Origin: Labedella phragmitis
Lineage (GTDB): Bacteria; Actinomycetota; Actinomycetes; Actinomycetales; Microbacteriaceae
Assembly (NCBI RefSeq): GCF_004078635.1
Contig: NZ_RZNB01000001.1
Coordinates: forward strand, 620,001-684,000
DNA length: 64,000 nt
Reading direction: 5' to 3'
Part shown: positions 32,249 through 43,966 of the stretch, piece by piece
Numbering within the stretch: position 1 is the first letter of the stretch
How the letters are laid out: each line of letters begins with the position of its first letter
Notes under the pieces: model-generated
Seen by the model: the letters and a program-made list of their open reading frames with translations, nothing else
What the model was told of the DNA's origin: nothing
Databases searched by the model: none
Position numbers and translations under genes: made by a program

Positions 32249-33697
32249 CGCGACGGCCCGCTCGATGTCGGGACCGAGCGGGCGATCGGTCTCCTCCGGG
32301 TCGAGGGCGTCTGCGAGCTGCTCGTATGCGCCCTCGACGGGCGTCCCGACGACTCTCTCCGGTGCGTTGCGAAGAGCCCTGACCGCGGCGACGGCCTCGA
32401 CCGCCACGACCGTCGGCGCCGCGGCGACCATCCGCCCGAGAGCACGCGCGCCCTGGGTGGCGAAGCTCGCATGCTCCTCGAGTCCGAGGGAGATGCTCAC
32501 GCTTCCGCCGCTCACGGGCGCGGCATCGGTGCGCAGCGTCGAGAGGACGTCCTGCACGACGTACTCGGTGATCATGAGTCCAGAACTCCCGGCGTCGACG
32601 GACGACAGGAACGGCCGCAAGCCGCTGACCTCCGGTCGCAGCAGAAGACCGAGCCGAGCGGAGGAGAGCGTGAGGACGGGGTAGAGGCTCGTGCGGGCGG
32701 AGTCGAGCGCCGCCGCGAGCGCGGCGAGGTGGAACTGGCCGTGGTGCAGGACCGCGTCAGGGCCGACGAGCGGGTTCTCGGCGGCGCCGTTCGCCTCGGC
32801 CTCGACGAGCGCGATGAGGGCCGTGAGCGACTCGGACGCCGGGGCGTGCACCTGCGGAACGACGCGCAACCCGAACGGGTCCTGCAATCGAGCGGGCGCC
32901 CCGCCCCGCGACCCCGACGTCAGCCGGGCGAGTATCGCCGCAACCTCAGCCTGCCCGGGTCTCCGGACCGCGGTGTGCACGGCTGCGTCGTACGCCTCCG
33001 CTGCTCCGTCGAGGGCGATGTGCGTCAGCGCGGCGACCACGAGGCTCGCGCGGAGGAGCCGAGTGGCGTCCGCGGCCGCGATCGCCGCCGTCGCGATCGT
33101 GAGGGCGCTCGAGCTCATGAAGGGGAGCGCGTCCGAGTCCGCGAGGGCGACGCGAGCGATGCCACGCTGCGCCCACGGCCGGTCACCCGTGAGGGTCAAC
33201 GCGAGTTCGGCGAGTACGGAGAGGTCGGCCGTCCCGATCGCTCCCCACCCGTGCAGCGTCGGCACCGAGTCCGCGAGGATGGCGTCCTCGAGCCCGCGGG
33301 CGAGTGCCGAGCTCACGCCGGAGCCGCCGGCGAGGATCTGGTTGAGTCGGACGACCATCGCGCCGCGGGCGACGTCGTCGCTCTCGATGGGCCCGACCGC
33401 CGCGCAGTGGCTTCCGAGGAGCCGCTTCGCGTGCGCGGACGCCGTCACGGCGTCCGAGGCGTCGCCGATGCTCACACCGCGGTTGGCGCCGACACCCGTG
33501 TTCGCCCCGTAGACGGCCCCGTCGCGTCGCGCCCTCACGAGGCCCTCATGCGCGGCCGCGACGCGCTCCCATGCGGTCGGATCGACGCGGGGGGAGGCCC
33601 GCGAGCGCGCGATCGCGGCGAGTTCCGCGGCCGTGAGGCGGGTGCCGTCGAGCACGATCTCGGGTGTCGCGGGCGGGGGCGGAATCGATGGGCTCAT
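32219..33697 (-). CDS. Second histidine-ammonia-lyase-fold protein with degenerate MIO site
   Basis: 492 residues from ATG at 33697; a GTG at 33730 is an alternative. The HAL core is well kept: VYGANTGVGANRG near 60, LQDPFGLRVVPQVHAP near 285 (matching QDxYSLRxxPQ), AAENPLVG near 318. At the MIO position the sequence is WGAIGTADLSVLAELALTL: the normal Gly-Ala-Ser-Gly-Asp is replaced by Gly-Thr-Ala-Asp, one residue shorter, so no MIO can form. The late loop also differs (SLGLEEHASFA). It is a second MIO-less lyase candidate in the island, divergent from the betaine-type importer. Confidence 0.82.
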   Translation of the reverse strand: MSPSIPPPPATPEIVLDGTRLTAAELAAIARSRASPRVDPTAWERVAAAHEGLVRARRDGAVYGANTGVGANRGVSIGDASDAVTASAHAKRLLGSHCAAVGPIESDDVARGAMVVRLNQILAGGSGVSSALARGLEDAILADSVPTLHGWGAIGTADLSVLAELALTLTGDRPWAQRGIARVALADSDALPFMSSSALTIATAAIAAADATRLLRASLVVAALTHIALDGAAEAYDAAVHTAVRRPGQAEVAAILARLTSGSRGGAPARLQDPFGLRVVPQVHAPASESLTALIALVEAEANGAAENPLVGPDAVLHHGQFHLAALAAALDSARTSLYPVLTLSSARLGLLLRPEVSGLRPFLSSVDAGSSGLMITEYVVQDVLSTLRTDAAPVSGGSVSISLGLEEHASFATQGARALGRMVAAAPTVVAVEAVAAVRALRNAPERVVGTPVEGAYEQLADALDPEETDRPLGPDIERAVALLGGLADFA

Positions 33698-33750
33698 GAC
33701 GTCACCGTCTCTCGTCGATGTTTCGTTCACGTAAAACTAGCGCGAAAAAG

Positions 33751-33795
33751 TTGACCCCCTATTCACGGGCGGTCCACTATGAATCAACCTATTCA
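33751..33795 (+). promoter_or_regulatory. Importer promoter region with repeats
   Basis: TTGACC at 33751 could be a -35 box, with CACTAT at 33775-33780 as a weak -10. CCTATTCA occurs at 33758-33765 and again 30 bp on at 33788-33795, and TGAAT/ATTCA arms (33780-33795) form an inverted pair. These are likely regulator sites between the divergent lyase-like gene and the importer operon. Confidence 0.45.
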
Positions 33796-33836
33796 GCCCG
33801 ATCCGATCCGGATCATGTGAACCCGGGAGCCCAGTC

Positions 33837-34898
33837 GTGATCACCTTCGACGGAGTCAGCAAGGTCTTCCCCGACGGGACCGTGGCCGTCGACGATCTCC
33901 ACCTCGAGCTGCCGACGGGCAAGATCACCGTCTTCGTCGGTCCGTCCGGGTGCGGGAAGACGACGTCCCTGCGGATGATCAACCGCATGGTCGAGCCCAC
34001 GAGCGGCGAGATCCTCATCGACGGCGTACCCGTCACGACGCAGGACGAGGCGCTCCTGCGCCGAGGGATCGGCTACGTCATCCAGCACGCCGGGCTGTTC
34101 CCGCACCGGACGATCGTCGAGAACATCGGAACGGTGCAGCGGCTCACGGGAGTGGGCAGGAAGGCAGCACGGGCGACGGCGATCGACCTGCTCCGCCGCG
34201 TCGGTCTCTCGGAGAGCCTCGCCGACAAATACCCCGTACAGCTCTCCGGCGGACAGCAGCAGCGCGTCGGCGTGGCGAGGGCTCTCGCCGCCGATCCGCC
34301 CGTCATGCTCATGGACGAGCCGTTCAGTGCCGTCGACCCGATCGTGCGCGAGGGTCTCCAAGCGGAGTTTCTCCGGCTACAGGCCGAACTCGGCAAGACC
34401 ATCGCATTCGTCACGCACGACATCGACGAGGCGATCAAGCTCGGCGACATGGTGGCGGTCTTCCGCGAGGGCGGGCATCTCGCCCAGTTCGGCTCACCGC
34501 AAGAGCTGCTCGAGAAGCCCGCGAACGACTTCGTGGCCGACTTCGTCGGCCGCGATCGGGGGTTCCGGAGCCTGTCGTTCGACTCCGCCGACGAACTCGT
34601 GATCGACTCCGTCGCGAGCGTGTCAACGGGCGGAGAGATCCTCGTGCTCGACGACGCGGGCCGGCCGGTCGGCTGGGCGGGTCCCGGCCTCGGCGACACC
34701 TCAGCGCCGATCCCGCACGGCGGGACGTTCACTCGCGGCGACTCGCTGCGACTCGTGACCGATCTCGCGATCTCGTCCCCGGTCGGCATCGCCGTCCAGG
34801 TCGACGTCGACGGTGCGGCCGTCGGGGTCATCCGTCACACGAGCCTCGTCCGCCAGCTCGACGAGCGCCGACGACGTCGCGCGGAGCCGACGGCATGA
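33837..34898 (+). CDS. Quaternary-amine ABC importer ATPase (OpuCA/ProV type)
   Basis: 353 residues from GTG. Walker A GPSGCGKTTSL near residue 38, Q-loop YVIQHAGLFPH, signature LSGGQQQRVGVARAL, Walker B VMLMDEPFSAVDP and the switch VTHDIDEAI are all present. The last 110 residues carry a CBS-like regulatory region, as in glycine betaine/carnitine/choline importers. It is the first gene of a four-gene operon and overlaps the permease by 4 bp. Confidence 0.93.
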   Translation: MITFDGVSKVFPDGTVAVDDLHLELPTGKITVFVGPSGCGKTTSLRMINRMVEPTSGEILIDGVPVTTQDEALLRRGIGYVIQHAGLFPHRTIVENIGTVQRLTGVGRKAARATAIDLLRRVGLSESLADKYPVQLSGGQQQRVGVARALAADPPVMLMDEPFSAVDPIVREGLQAEFLRLQAELGKTIAFVTHDIDEAIKLGDMVAVFREGGHLAQFGSPQELLEKPANDFVADFVGRDRGFRSLSFDSADELVIDSVASVSTGGEILVLDDAGRPVGWAGPGLGDTSAPIPHGGTFTRGDSLRLVTDLAISSPVGIAVQVDVDGAAVGVIRHTSLVRQLDERRRRRAEPTA

Positions 34899-35542
34899 TC
34901 GACTACGTCATCGCGAACGAGAATGTGATCCTCGCCGCGCTCAGCCAGCACATCATGCTCGCCCTCGTGCCCATCGTGCTGGGAGCGCTCATCGCCCTGC
35001 CGATCGGGTTCCTCGCCGTGCGGTACGGCTGGCTCTACCACCCGCTCCTCAATGTGAGCGGCCTGCTCTACTCGATCCCGTCCCTCGCCCTCTTCCTCAT
35101 CATCCCCGGCATCATCGGGACGAAGATCCTCTCGCCGATCAACATCATCGTCGCCCTCACCGTCTACACGGTGGCGCTGCTCGTGCGCGTCGTCGCCGAC
35201 GGGCTCCGCTCCGTCGACGGGATCGTCACGCAGGCGGCGTCCGCGATGGGGTACCGGAGGATCCGCCGGTTCTTCGAGGTCGAGTTGCCCATCGCACTTC
35301 CCGTCATGCTCGCGGGCCTGCGTGTCGCGACCGTCGCGAACATCAGCCTCGTGAGCGTCGGCGCCCTCATCGGCGTCGGAGGGCTCGGCGCCCTCTTCAC
35401 GCGTGGACTCCAGCTGCGCTACCTCGACCCCATCATCGTCGGCATCGTGCTCTCCGTACTCCTCGCGGTGCTGTGCGACCTCGTCATCGTCCTCGTGCAG
35501 CGCCGGTTGACGCCCTGGACCCGAGTGAAGGGGCGCTCATGA
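34895..35542 (+). CDS. Quaternary-amine ABC importer permease 1 (OpuCB type)
   Basis: 215 residues, five or six membrane helices, with the contact loop GIVTQAASAMGYRRIRRFFEVELPIA. LLYSIPSLALFLIIPGIIG is typical of the OpuCB/OpuCD pair. Overlaps both neighbours by 4 bp. Confidence 0.9.
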   Translation: MIDYVIANENVILAALSQHIMLALVPIVLGALIALPIGFLAVRYGWLYHPLLNVSGLLYSIPSLALFLIIPGIIGTKILSPINIIVALTVYTVALLVRVVADGLRSVDGIVTQAASAMGYRRIRRFFEVELPIALPVMLAGLRVATVANISLVSVGALIGVGGLGALFTRGLQLRYLDPIIVGIVLSVLLAVLCDLVIVLVQRRLTPWTRVKGRS

Positions 35543-36282
35543 TCGTGCGGCTCGCGACCGACACTCCATACCTCCTGGATCCCGAGAACTGGACGGACTC
35601 CGCGGTGACGAGCATCCCGGAGCTCATCGGGACGCACCTCCTCTACACCGCCCTCGCCCTCGTGATCGCGGCGGCCATCGCGATCCCCGTCGGGCTGTTC
35701 ATCGGCCACACCGGCAGGCTCGCGTTCGTCGCGATCAACGCCGGCAACGTGGGGCGCTCCCTTCCGACCCTCGGCCTCATCAGCTTCCTCGTCGTGCTCA
35801 TCGGTGGCGGACTGTTCCCGGCGCTCATCGCCCTCGTGATCCTCGCGATCCCGCCCATCCTCACGTCGACGTACGCCGGTCTGCGGGCCGTCGACCCGGC
35901 GGCCGTCGATGCGGCGCGCGGAATGGGTATGCGCGAGCTCCAGACCGTCTTCACCGTCGAGGTGCCCATGGCGCTCCCGCTCATGATGAGCGGACTGCGC
36001 AACGCCGCGCTGCAGGTGGTCGCCACGGCGACCGTCGCGGCGTATGTGGGCCTCGGTGGGCTCGGCCGACTGCTCGTCGACGGACTCGCCCTCAATCAGT
36101 ACGACCGCGTCGTCGCCGGCGCCGTCCTCGTCGCGGCGCTCGCGATCCTCATCGATCTTCTCGCTGAGCTCCTTCAGCGCGTCGTGGTCTCGCCAGGAGT
36201 CTCTGGCCGCGCCGTCACCCGCCGTGCGCGAGTGGCACACCCGTCCCCCCTCACAGAGGTCTCGAGCGGCACCGCCGCGTGA
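35539..36282 (+). CDS. Quaternary-amine ABC importer permease 2 (OpuCD type)
   Basis: 247 residues; ATG overlaps the previous stop. Helices include TALALVIAAAIAIPVGLFIG and SLPTLGLISFLVVLIGGGLF; the ATPase contact loop is DAARGMGMRELQTVFTVEVPMA. A basic C-terminal tail of about 35 residues extends beyond the usual end. Forms a heterodimeric channel with the preceding permease. Confidence 0.9.
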   Translation: MIVRLATDTPYLLDPENWTDSAVTSIPELIGTHLLYTALALVIAAAIAIPVGLFIGHTGRLAFVAINAGNVGRSLPTLGLISFLVVLIGGGLFPALIALVILAIPPILTSTYAGLRAVDPAAVDAARGMGMRELQTVFTVEVPMALPLMMSGLRNAALQVVATATVAAYVGLGGLGRLLVDGLALNQYDRVVAGAVLVAALAILIDLLAELLQRVVVSPGVSGRAVTRRARVAHPSPLTEVSSGTAA

Positions 36283-36308
36283 GACCGTCGATCGAAAGGC
36301 ACAGCTCC

Positions 36309-37235
36309 ATGTCGAAGAAGTTCCTTGCCGCCATCGCCTTCGCCGGCGCCATCGGCGTCGCCCTCTCCGGTTGTGCGGGCGACCCGCTCGCGTCGGACGA
36401 GGGCGCCTCGTCGCAGCCCGACTCGGGGACCATCGCCATCGGCTCCGCCAACTTCCCGGAGAGCGAACTGCTCGCCGAGATGTACGCGCAGGCGATCGAG
36501 GCGGCGGGCGTCGAGGTCGAACGCACGTTCAACATCGGTGCGCGCGAGCTCTACCTCGCAGCGCTCGAGGACGGATCCATCGACCTGCTCCCCGAATACA
36601 ACGGAGCGCTGCTCTCGGCGCTCGTCGATGGCGGGGCGCCGGAGGGCGTCACATCGCCGGAGGACGTGTACGACGCGCTCCAGGACGTCATGCCCGACGG
36701 CATCGTGACGCTTCCGCAGTCCGAGGCTCAGGACAAGGACACACTGAGCGTGACAGCCGAGACCGCCGAGCAGTACGGCCTCGAGACGATCGAGGACCTC
36801 GAGCCCGTGGCCGGAGAGCTGAGCATCGCGGCCGGGCCCGAATGGGCGGAGCGCTACGTCGGGCTCATCGGACTCAAGGAGCTCTACGGTGTGGAGTTCG
36901 GTGAGTTCAAGCCCCTCGACGCAGGAGGACCCCTCACGCTCGAGGCCCTCCTGAGTGGTGAGGCCGATGTCGCGAACATCTTCTCGACGGACTCGGCCAT
37001 CGAGACCGAGGGACTCGTCGTCCTCGAGGACACCAAGAGCCTCTATCTCGCCGAGAACATCGTGCCGATCATCCGTGAATCGAAGCTGACCGACGAGGTC
37101 GAGGAGGCGCTCAACGGTGTGTCCGAGGCGCTCACGACCGAGAACCTCACGGAGTACCTCGCGAAGGTCCAGGTCGACAAGCAGGACAGCGCGAGCGTCG
37201 CGACCGAGTTCCTGACGGAGTACGGCCTCCTCTGA
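36309..37235 (+). CDS. OpuC/OsmF-type solute-binding lipoprotein
   Basis: 308 residues; AAAGG 9 bases before the ATG. Signal peptide with lipobox LSGC. The mature part is a type II substrate-binding fold of the glycine betaine/choline/carnitine group: [19 protein letters not shown], then [13 protein letters not shown] and a late FSTDSAI. The family binds trimethylammonium compounds through aromatic cages; some members bind ergothioneine (EgtU type). Here the usual YSTD is FSTD and few Tyr/Trp are present, so the ligand may differ from glycine betaine. The urocanase gene follows after 106 bp containing paired hairpins. Confidence 0.88.
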   Translation: MSKKFLAAIAFAGAIGVALSGCAGDPLASDEGASSQPDSGTIAIGSANFPESELLAEMYAQAIEAAGVEVERTFNIGARELYLAALEDGSIDLLPEYNGALLSALVDGGAPEGVTSPEDVYDALQDVMPDGIVTLPQSEAQDKDTLSVTAETAEQYGLETIEDLEPVAGELSIAAGPEWAERYVGLIGLKELYGVEFGEFKPLDAGGPLTLEALLSGEADVANIFSTDSAIETEGLVVLEDTKSLYLAENIVPIIRESKLTDEVEEALNGVSEALTTENLTEYLAKVQVDKQDSASVATEFLTEYGLL

Positions 37236-37251
37236 TCCACACTCTCCATGG

Positions 37252-37301
37252 CGCGCGCGGGCTCCGGATCTCCTGTCCCCGCGCGCGTCATCGGAGCCCG
37301 C
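37252..37301 (+). promoter_or_regulatory. Two mutually exclusive hairpins between importer and urocanase genes
   Basis: Hairpin A pairs CGCGCGCGGG (37252-37261) with CCCGCGCGCG (37278-37287). Hairpin B pairs GCGGGCTCCG (37257-37266) with CGGAGCCCGC (37292-37301). They share bases 37257-37261, so only one can form at a time. This is an attenuator-like layout in the 106-bp gap and could set the ratio of transporter to enzyme expression; it has no T-run and GC-rich DNA produces such stems by chance. Confidence 0.4.
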
Positions 37302-37341
37302 ATCGATCCACCCCGAACCACGACCACACGAAAGTCCCGCG

Positions 37342-39019
<1,678 letters not shown>

Positions 39020-39036
<17 letters not shown>

Positions 39037-40291
39037 GTCCGTCCTGACGCGGTCCCGCCGGGCGTTCGACCGGACCTGGGCGGAGCTCGAGCCGGTCGGC
39101 CGCGACGGCCGGACCGGCGGCTACAACAGATTCGCGTGGACGCGCGTCGACCTCGAGTTGCGCGAATGGTTCGTCGCCGAGGCAGAACGCCGCGGCATGG
39201 GCGTCGAGGTCGATCGCAACGGCAACCAATGGGCGTGGTGGGGGAGCCCGTCGGACGACGCGATCGTCACGGGCAGCCACCTCGACAGTGTGCCGGGCGG
39301 AGGCGCATTCGACGGCCCCCTCGGCGTCGTGAGCGCCTTCCTCGCCCTCGACACGATGATCGCGTCGGGCGTGCGTCCCTCTCGCCCTCTCGCGATCGTC
39401 AACTTCTTCGAGGAGGAGGGATCCCGGTTCGGCCTCGCGTGCCTCGGCTCCCGTCTCCTCACCGGTGCCGTCGCGCCGGAGAAGGCGCTCGCGCTCGCCG
39501 ACGACGACGGCGTCACTCTCGCCGAGGCGCTCGCGGGTGCGGGGATCGACCCGCGGGGCCTGGGCGCGGATGTCGAGGCGACCCGTCGCATCGGAGCGTT
39601 CGTCGAACTCCACGTCGAACAGGGTCGGCACCTCGCGCTCGGCGACGCCCCAGTCGGCGTCGCGACGAGTATCTGGCCGCACGGACGCTGGCACCTCCGC
39701 TTCGACGGCGAAGGCAACCACGCCGGAACCACGGCCATCGCCGATCGCCGCGATCCCATGCTGCCGTTCGCCGGAGTCGTGTCGGCGGCCCGCGCCATCG
39801 CGGCGCAGACCGACGCCGTCACGACCTTCGGCCGCATCAGAGTGCAGCCGAACGGCACGAACGCGATCCCCACGCGCGTCGACGCCTGGCTCGACGCGCG
39901 CGGTGCGACACGGGACGACGTCGACCGCGTGATCGCGGCGACCACGGCGGAAGCGGAGACGCTCGCGGCGGAGCACGGGGTGCGGCTCACGATCGAGCGT
40001 GAGTCGTGGACGGGAGTCGTGGATTTCGACGCGGGGCTGCGCGGCCGGCTCCTTGGGGCGCTCGCCGATGCCGGGATGGACTCGCCCGTGATGCACACGG
40101 CGGCCGGTCACGACGCCGGCATCCTCGCAGCGACCGTGCCGACGGCGATGCTCTTCGTGCGGAACCCGACAGGGGTGAGCCACAGTGCTCTCGAGCAGGC
40201 GACGGAGGCGGACTGTGTGGAGGGCGTCGCCGCGCTCGCCGTGGTGCTTCAGGATCTGCTCACCCGCCCCCTCGCGAGTGCGGCACGATGA
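39020..40291 (+). CDS. M20 amidohydrolase (AllC/N-carbamoyl-amino-acid hydrolase type), probable N-formylglutamate deformylase
   Basis: 423 residues from GTG inside the urocanase end. Dinuclear metal site: [19 protein letters not shown] (His, Asp), FFEEEGSRF (catalytic Glu and metal Glu), ELHVEQG and the late HTAAGHDAG. The family cleaves allantoate and N-carbamoyl amino acids; in a cluster with HutF it probably releases glutamate from N-formylglutamate in place of HutG. If the pathway goes through hydantoin or carbamoyl intermediates, N-carbamoylglutamate is the alternative substrate. Confidence 0.82.
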
Positions 40292-41658
40292 CGACCTGGT
40301 GGGCGGAGTTCGCCTGGCTCGGCGGCGAGCGCGCGGAACCGGGCGTCCTCATCGAGACCGACGGCGACCGGATCGTGGCCGTCACGTCCGGTGTCGACTC
40401 GCCTCCTGACGGTGTCTCGAGACTCGACGGTCTCGTCCTCCCCGGCCTCGTGAACGGCCATTCGCACGCCTTCCACCGTGCGCTGCGCGGGCGGACGCAA
40501 GCCGACCGCGGGAGCTTCTGGACGTGGCGCGAGCGCATGTACGCCGTCGCAACGAGGCTCGATCCGGAGAGCTACCATCGGCTCGCCCGCGCGACCTTCG
40601 CCGAGATGCTGCTCGCGGGGATCACGACCGTCGGCGAGTTCCACTACGTGCACCACCGCCCGGACGGCGCCCCGTACGACGATCCGGCCGCGATGGGCGA
40701 CGCGATCGTGCGAGCCGCCGACGAGGCCGGCATCCGCCTGACGCTCCTCGACACCTGTTACCTCACGGGTGGCTTCGGCACCGACACCACCCACGTGCCC
40801 TTGTCGGCCGAGCAGCGCCGCTTCGGGGACGGCACGGCCGAGCGGTGGGCGGTGCGCGCGTCGTCGGCGCGCGAGCGGTTCACGAGCGCGACCGTGCGCG
40901 TCGGCGCCGCCGTGCACTCCGTGCGCGCGGTGCCCGGGCTCGAGCTCCCCGTCGTCGCGGCGTGGGCGCGCGAGCACGAGGCGCCCCTGCACGTGCACCT
41001 GTCGGAGCAGCCGGCGGAGAACGCCGACTGCGAGCGTGTGTACGGGCGCACGCCCACTCGACACCTGGCCGAGAACGGGGTGCTCGGCCGCTCGACCACG
41101 GCCGTGCACGCGACGCACCTCACGGACGAGGACGTCGAGCTGATCGCGCGCGAGCGCACCAGCGTGTGCTTCTGCGTCACGACGGAGCGGGATCTCGCAG
41201 ACGGTGTCGGCCCGTCGGTGGAGCTCGCCGCTCACGGCGTGCCGCTCACTCTCGGAAGTGACAGCCACGCCGTCATCGACCTGTTCGAGGAGGCGAGGGG
41301 CGTCGAGCTCGACGAGAGACTCGTGAGCCGGAACCGCGGCCACTTCACGGCGGCGGAGCTGCTCACGGCCGCGACGCTCGACGGCGCCGGATCTCTCGGG
41401 TGGGACGACGCGGGACGACTCGCCGTCGGGATGGTGGCGGACTTCGTCTCCGTGCGGCTCGACTCGGTGCGCACCGCCGGGTATGCGCCCGACTCGGTGC
41501 TCGAGACCGTCGCCTTCGCGGCGACGGCCGCCGATGTGAGCGACGTCGTCGTGGGGGGTCGTATCGTCGTCAGTGGTGGGCGGCACATCGCGCTGCCCGA
41601 CGTCGCTGGAGAACTCCGGAGATCGATCGCCGCAGTGACAGAGGAGATCAGCGCGTGA
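40288..41658 (+). CDS. hutF: Formimidoylglutamate deiminase
   Basis: 456 residues; ATG overlaps the previous stop. An amidohydrolase-superfamily barrel: [18 protein letters not shown] (metal HxH), [25 protein letters not shown] and [10 protein letters not shown] (metal Asp), the signature of HutF, which converts N-formimidoyl-glutamate to N-formylglutamate and ammonia. This sets the five-step route of histidine degradation. The frame is open upstream, but those codons are inside the M20 gene. Confidence 0.92.
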   Translation: MTTWWAEFAWLGGERAEPGVLIETDGDRIVAVTSGVDSPPDGVSRLDGLVLPGLVNGHSHAFHRALRGRTQADRGSFWTWRERMYAVATRLDPESYHRLARATFAEMLLAGITTVGEFHYVHHRPDGAPYDDPAAMGDAIVRAADEAGIRLTLLDTCYLTGGFGTDTTHVPLSAEQRRFGDGTAERWAVRASSARERFTSATVRVGAAVHSVRAVPGLELPVVAAWAREHEAPLHVHLSEQPAENADCERVYGRTPTRHLAENGVLGRSTTAVHATHLTDEDVELIARERTSVCFCVTTERDLADGVGPSVELAAHGVPLTLGSDSHAVIDLFEEARGVELDERLVSRNRGHFTAAELLTAATLDGAGSLGWDDAGRLAVGMVADFVSVRLDSVRTAGYAPDSVLETVAFAATAADVSDVVVGGRIVVSGGRHIALPDVAGELRRSIAAVTEEISA

Positions 41659-42866
41659 CCGTCACGGTCGTCACGAACGTCGGAGAGCTCATCACCAACG
41701 ACCCGGAGCACGACGTCGGGCTCCTCGGCGCGCTGCGCGACGCCGCGATCGCGTTCGACGCCGAGAGCGTCCTGTGGGTCGGCGCGGCCGCCGACGTCCC
41801 CGAGGGGCTCGCGGACGAGATCGTCGACGTCGACGGACGCGCCGTGCTGCCCGGGTTCGTCGACAGCCACAACCATCTCGCGTTCGGAGGGGACCGCGCG
41901 GACGAGTTCGCCGCGCGCATGGCAGGGGAGCCGTACGGTGCCGGCGGCATCCGCAGCACCGTCGCGGCGACGCGTGCGGCGAGTGACCGGCAGCTGACCG
42001 CGCACGCGCGTCGGCTCGCGGCGGAGGCGTTGCGTTCCGGGATCACCACGATCGAAAGCAAATCGGGGTACGGACTGACGGTGCACGACGAGCGGCGGAG
42101 CCTTCGTGCGATCGGCTCCGTCACCGCCGAGTCCACGTACCTCGGTGCCCACGTCGTTCCGGCGGAGTTCGCGGGTCGCCCGGACGATTACGTGTCGCTC
42201 GTCGCGGGCGAGATGCTCGACGCGTGCGCTCCGCATGCGAAGTGGATCGACGTGTTCTGCGACCGCGGCGCATTCGACGGCGACCAGGCGAGGGAGATCC
42301 TCACCGCGGGCATCTCGCGCGGGCTCCTGCCCCGAATCCACGCCAACCAGCTCGGTCACGGCGACGGCGTGCGCGTCGCCGTCGAGGTCGGAGCGGCGTC
42401 GGCCGATCACGTGACCTTCGCGACGGACGAGGACATCGAGGCGCTCGCCGGCTCGTCGACGGTCGCGACCCTGCTTCCGGGAGCCGAGTTCTCCACGCGA
42501 GCGACGTATCCCGACGCGCGCCGGCTGCTCGACGCCGGCGCGACCGTCGCTCTCGCGTGCGACTGCAACCCGGGGTCGAGCTACACGACGAGCATGCCCT
42601 TCTGTATCGCCGTGGCCGTCCGTGACATGCGGATGACGCCGGCCGAGGCGGTCTGGGCGGCCACCGCGGGAGGGGCGGCGGCGTTGCGCCGTGAGGACGT
42701 CGGCTCGCTCGCGGTCGGAAAGCGACCGGATCTCGTCGTCCTCGACGCGCCGTCGGTGGTCCATCTCGCGTACAGGCCCGGGGTCCCGATCGTCGAGACG
42801 GTGTGGCGGCGGGGCGTGCCGGTGTATTCGGCGGGGCGCGCCGCCGGCCCTGAGGAGGATGCATGA
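41655..42866 (+). CDS. hutI: Imidazolonepropionase
   Basis: 403 residues from GTG overlapping HutF by 4 bp. [21 protein letters not shown] (HxH and substrate-binding Arg), [28 protein letters not shown] and [17 protein letters not shown] are the full HutI set. It opens imidazolonepropionate to formimidoylglutamate. Gene order M20-HutF-HutI with coupled starts means equal expression with urocanase. Confidence 0.95.
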   Translation: MTVTVVTNVGELITNDPEHDVGLLGALRDAAIAFDAESVLWVGAAADVPEGLADEIVDVDGRAVLPGFVDSHNHLAFGGDRADEFAARMAGEPYGAGGIRSTVAATRAASDRQLTAHARRLAAEALRSGITTIESKSGYGLTVHDERRSLRAIGSVTAESTYLGAHVVPAEFAGRPDDYVSLVAGEMLDACAPHAKWIDVFCDRGAFDGDQAREILTAGISRGLLPRIHANQLGHGDGVRVAVEVGAASADHVTFATDEDIEALAGSSTVATLLPGAEFSTRATYPDARRLLDAGATVALACDCNPGSSYTTSMPFCIAVAVRDMRMTPAEAVWAATAGGAAALRREDVGSLAVGKRPDLVVLDAPSVVHLAYRPGVPIVETVWRRGVPVYSAGRAAGPEEDA

Positions 42867-43912
42867 CCACGACATTCGCGAGAAGCGTCACACGGCTCGC
42901 TCCCGGAATCGCCGTGATGGCGCTCGTGGTGACGGTCGCCGTCGTGCTCGGTCGACTGCAGAACGTGGTGGGCGCTCTCGTGATCGCGCTCGCGCTCGGG
43001 GTGCTGGTCCGGAACCTCGGGCTCTTCCACCCGGTCATCCGGCCGGGCATCCAGGTGGCCACCAAGAGGCTCTTGCGCATCGGCGTGGTCGTGCTCGGGC
43101 TCCAGCTGTCGTTGCCGGAGATCTGGGCCCTCGGGCTACCGGTGCTCGCCCTCATCCTCGTGTGCGTCGCCGTGAGCTTCGTCGTCACGATGTTCGTCGG
43201 GGTGCGCTTCGGCCTGAGCCGTGCAGGAGCCATGCTCATGGCAGCGGGGTTCTCCATCTGCGGCGCGTCGGCCATCGCCGGCATGCAGACGGTCGTGGAC
43301 GCTGACGACGAGGAGGTGGCGACCTCGGTCGCCATGGTGACGCTGTACGGATCCCTCTCGATCGTCGCGCTGCCGCTCGTCGGCACGGCGCTCGGCCTGT
43401 CGCCGGAGACCTTCGGCATCTGGGCGGGGCTCGCCGTGCACGAGGTGGCGCAGGTCGTCGCGGCCGCGAGCACGGCGGGCGCCGTCGCGCTCGCCGTCGC
43501 CACCGTGGTCAAGCTGGGTCGCGTGGTCCTGCTCGCGCCGATGGCCGCGCTCGTCTCGCTGGGGGAGCGTCGCCGAGCGGACCGCGATCGTGGTGCGACC
43601 GATGACGCTCGGCGCGTCGAAGCGGAGGGGTCCGCTCGCACGGGGTCACGGCCCCCCATCGTCCCGCTCTTCGTCGTCGGCTTCCTCGCGCTCGTGCTCG
43701 TGCGGTCGACGGGTCTCGTGCCCGACGGGGTCGTCGCGGCCGGCTCCGTGCTCGCGACTTGGCTGCTCGCCGCCGCCATGTTCGGGCTCGGGACGGGGAT
43801 CGACATCCCCCGGCTCGTCAAGACGGGCGGTCGTGGACTCGCCGTCGGCGGCGTCTCCACCGTCGTCCTCGGCGGTCTCTCGCTCCTTGGTGCCGTCGTC
43901 GTGACGGGCTGA
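42863..43912 (+). CDS. YeiH-family membrane protein (putative sulfite/sulfate exporter)
   Basis: 349 residues, about ten membrane helices. [16 protein letters not shown], then [19 protein letters not shown] and [15 protein letters not shown] are the conserved UPF0324/YeiH motifs. The family is annotated as sulfate exporters and some members are linked to sulfite or taurine degradation. Coupled by 4 bp to HutI, it is an unexpected member of a histidine pathway unless sulfur is released by the substrate. A basic loop ([17 protein letters not shown]) splits the helices. Confidence 0.85.
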   Translation: MTTTFARSVTRLAPGIAVMALVVTVAVVLGRLQNVVGALVIALALGVLVRNLGLFHPVIRPGIQVATKRLLRIGVVVLGLQLSLPEIWALGLPVLALILVCVAVSFVVTMFVGVRFGLSRAGAMLMAAGFSICGASAIAGMQTVVDADDEEVATSVAMVTLYGSLSIVALPLVGTALGLSPETFGIWAGLAVHEVAQVVAAASTAGAVALAVATVVKLGRVVLLAPMAALVSLGERRRADRDRGATDDARRVEAEGSARTGSRPPIVPLFVVGFLALVLVRSTGLVPDGVVAAGSVLATWLLAAAMFGLGTGIDIPRLVKTGGRGLAVGGVSTVVLGGLSLLGAVVVTG

Positions 43913-43966
43913 GGTCGCAATCCGGTCCGGATGGGGCCATCTCTTTCGCTCCGGGAGAATCGAGGC

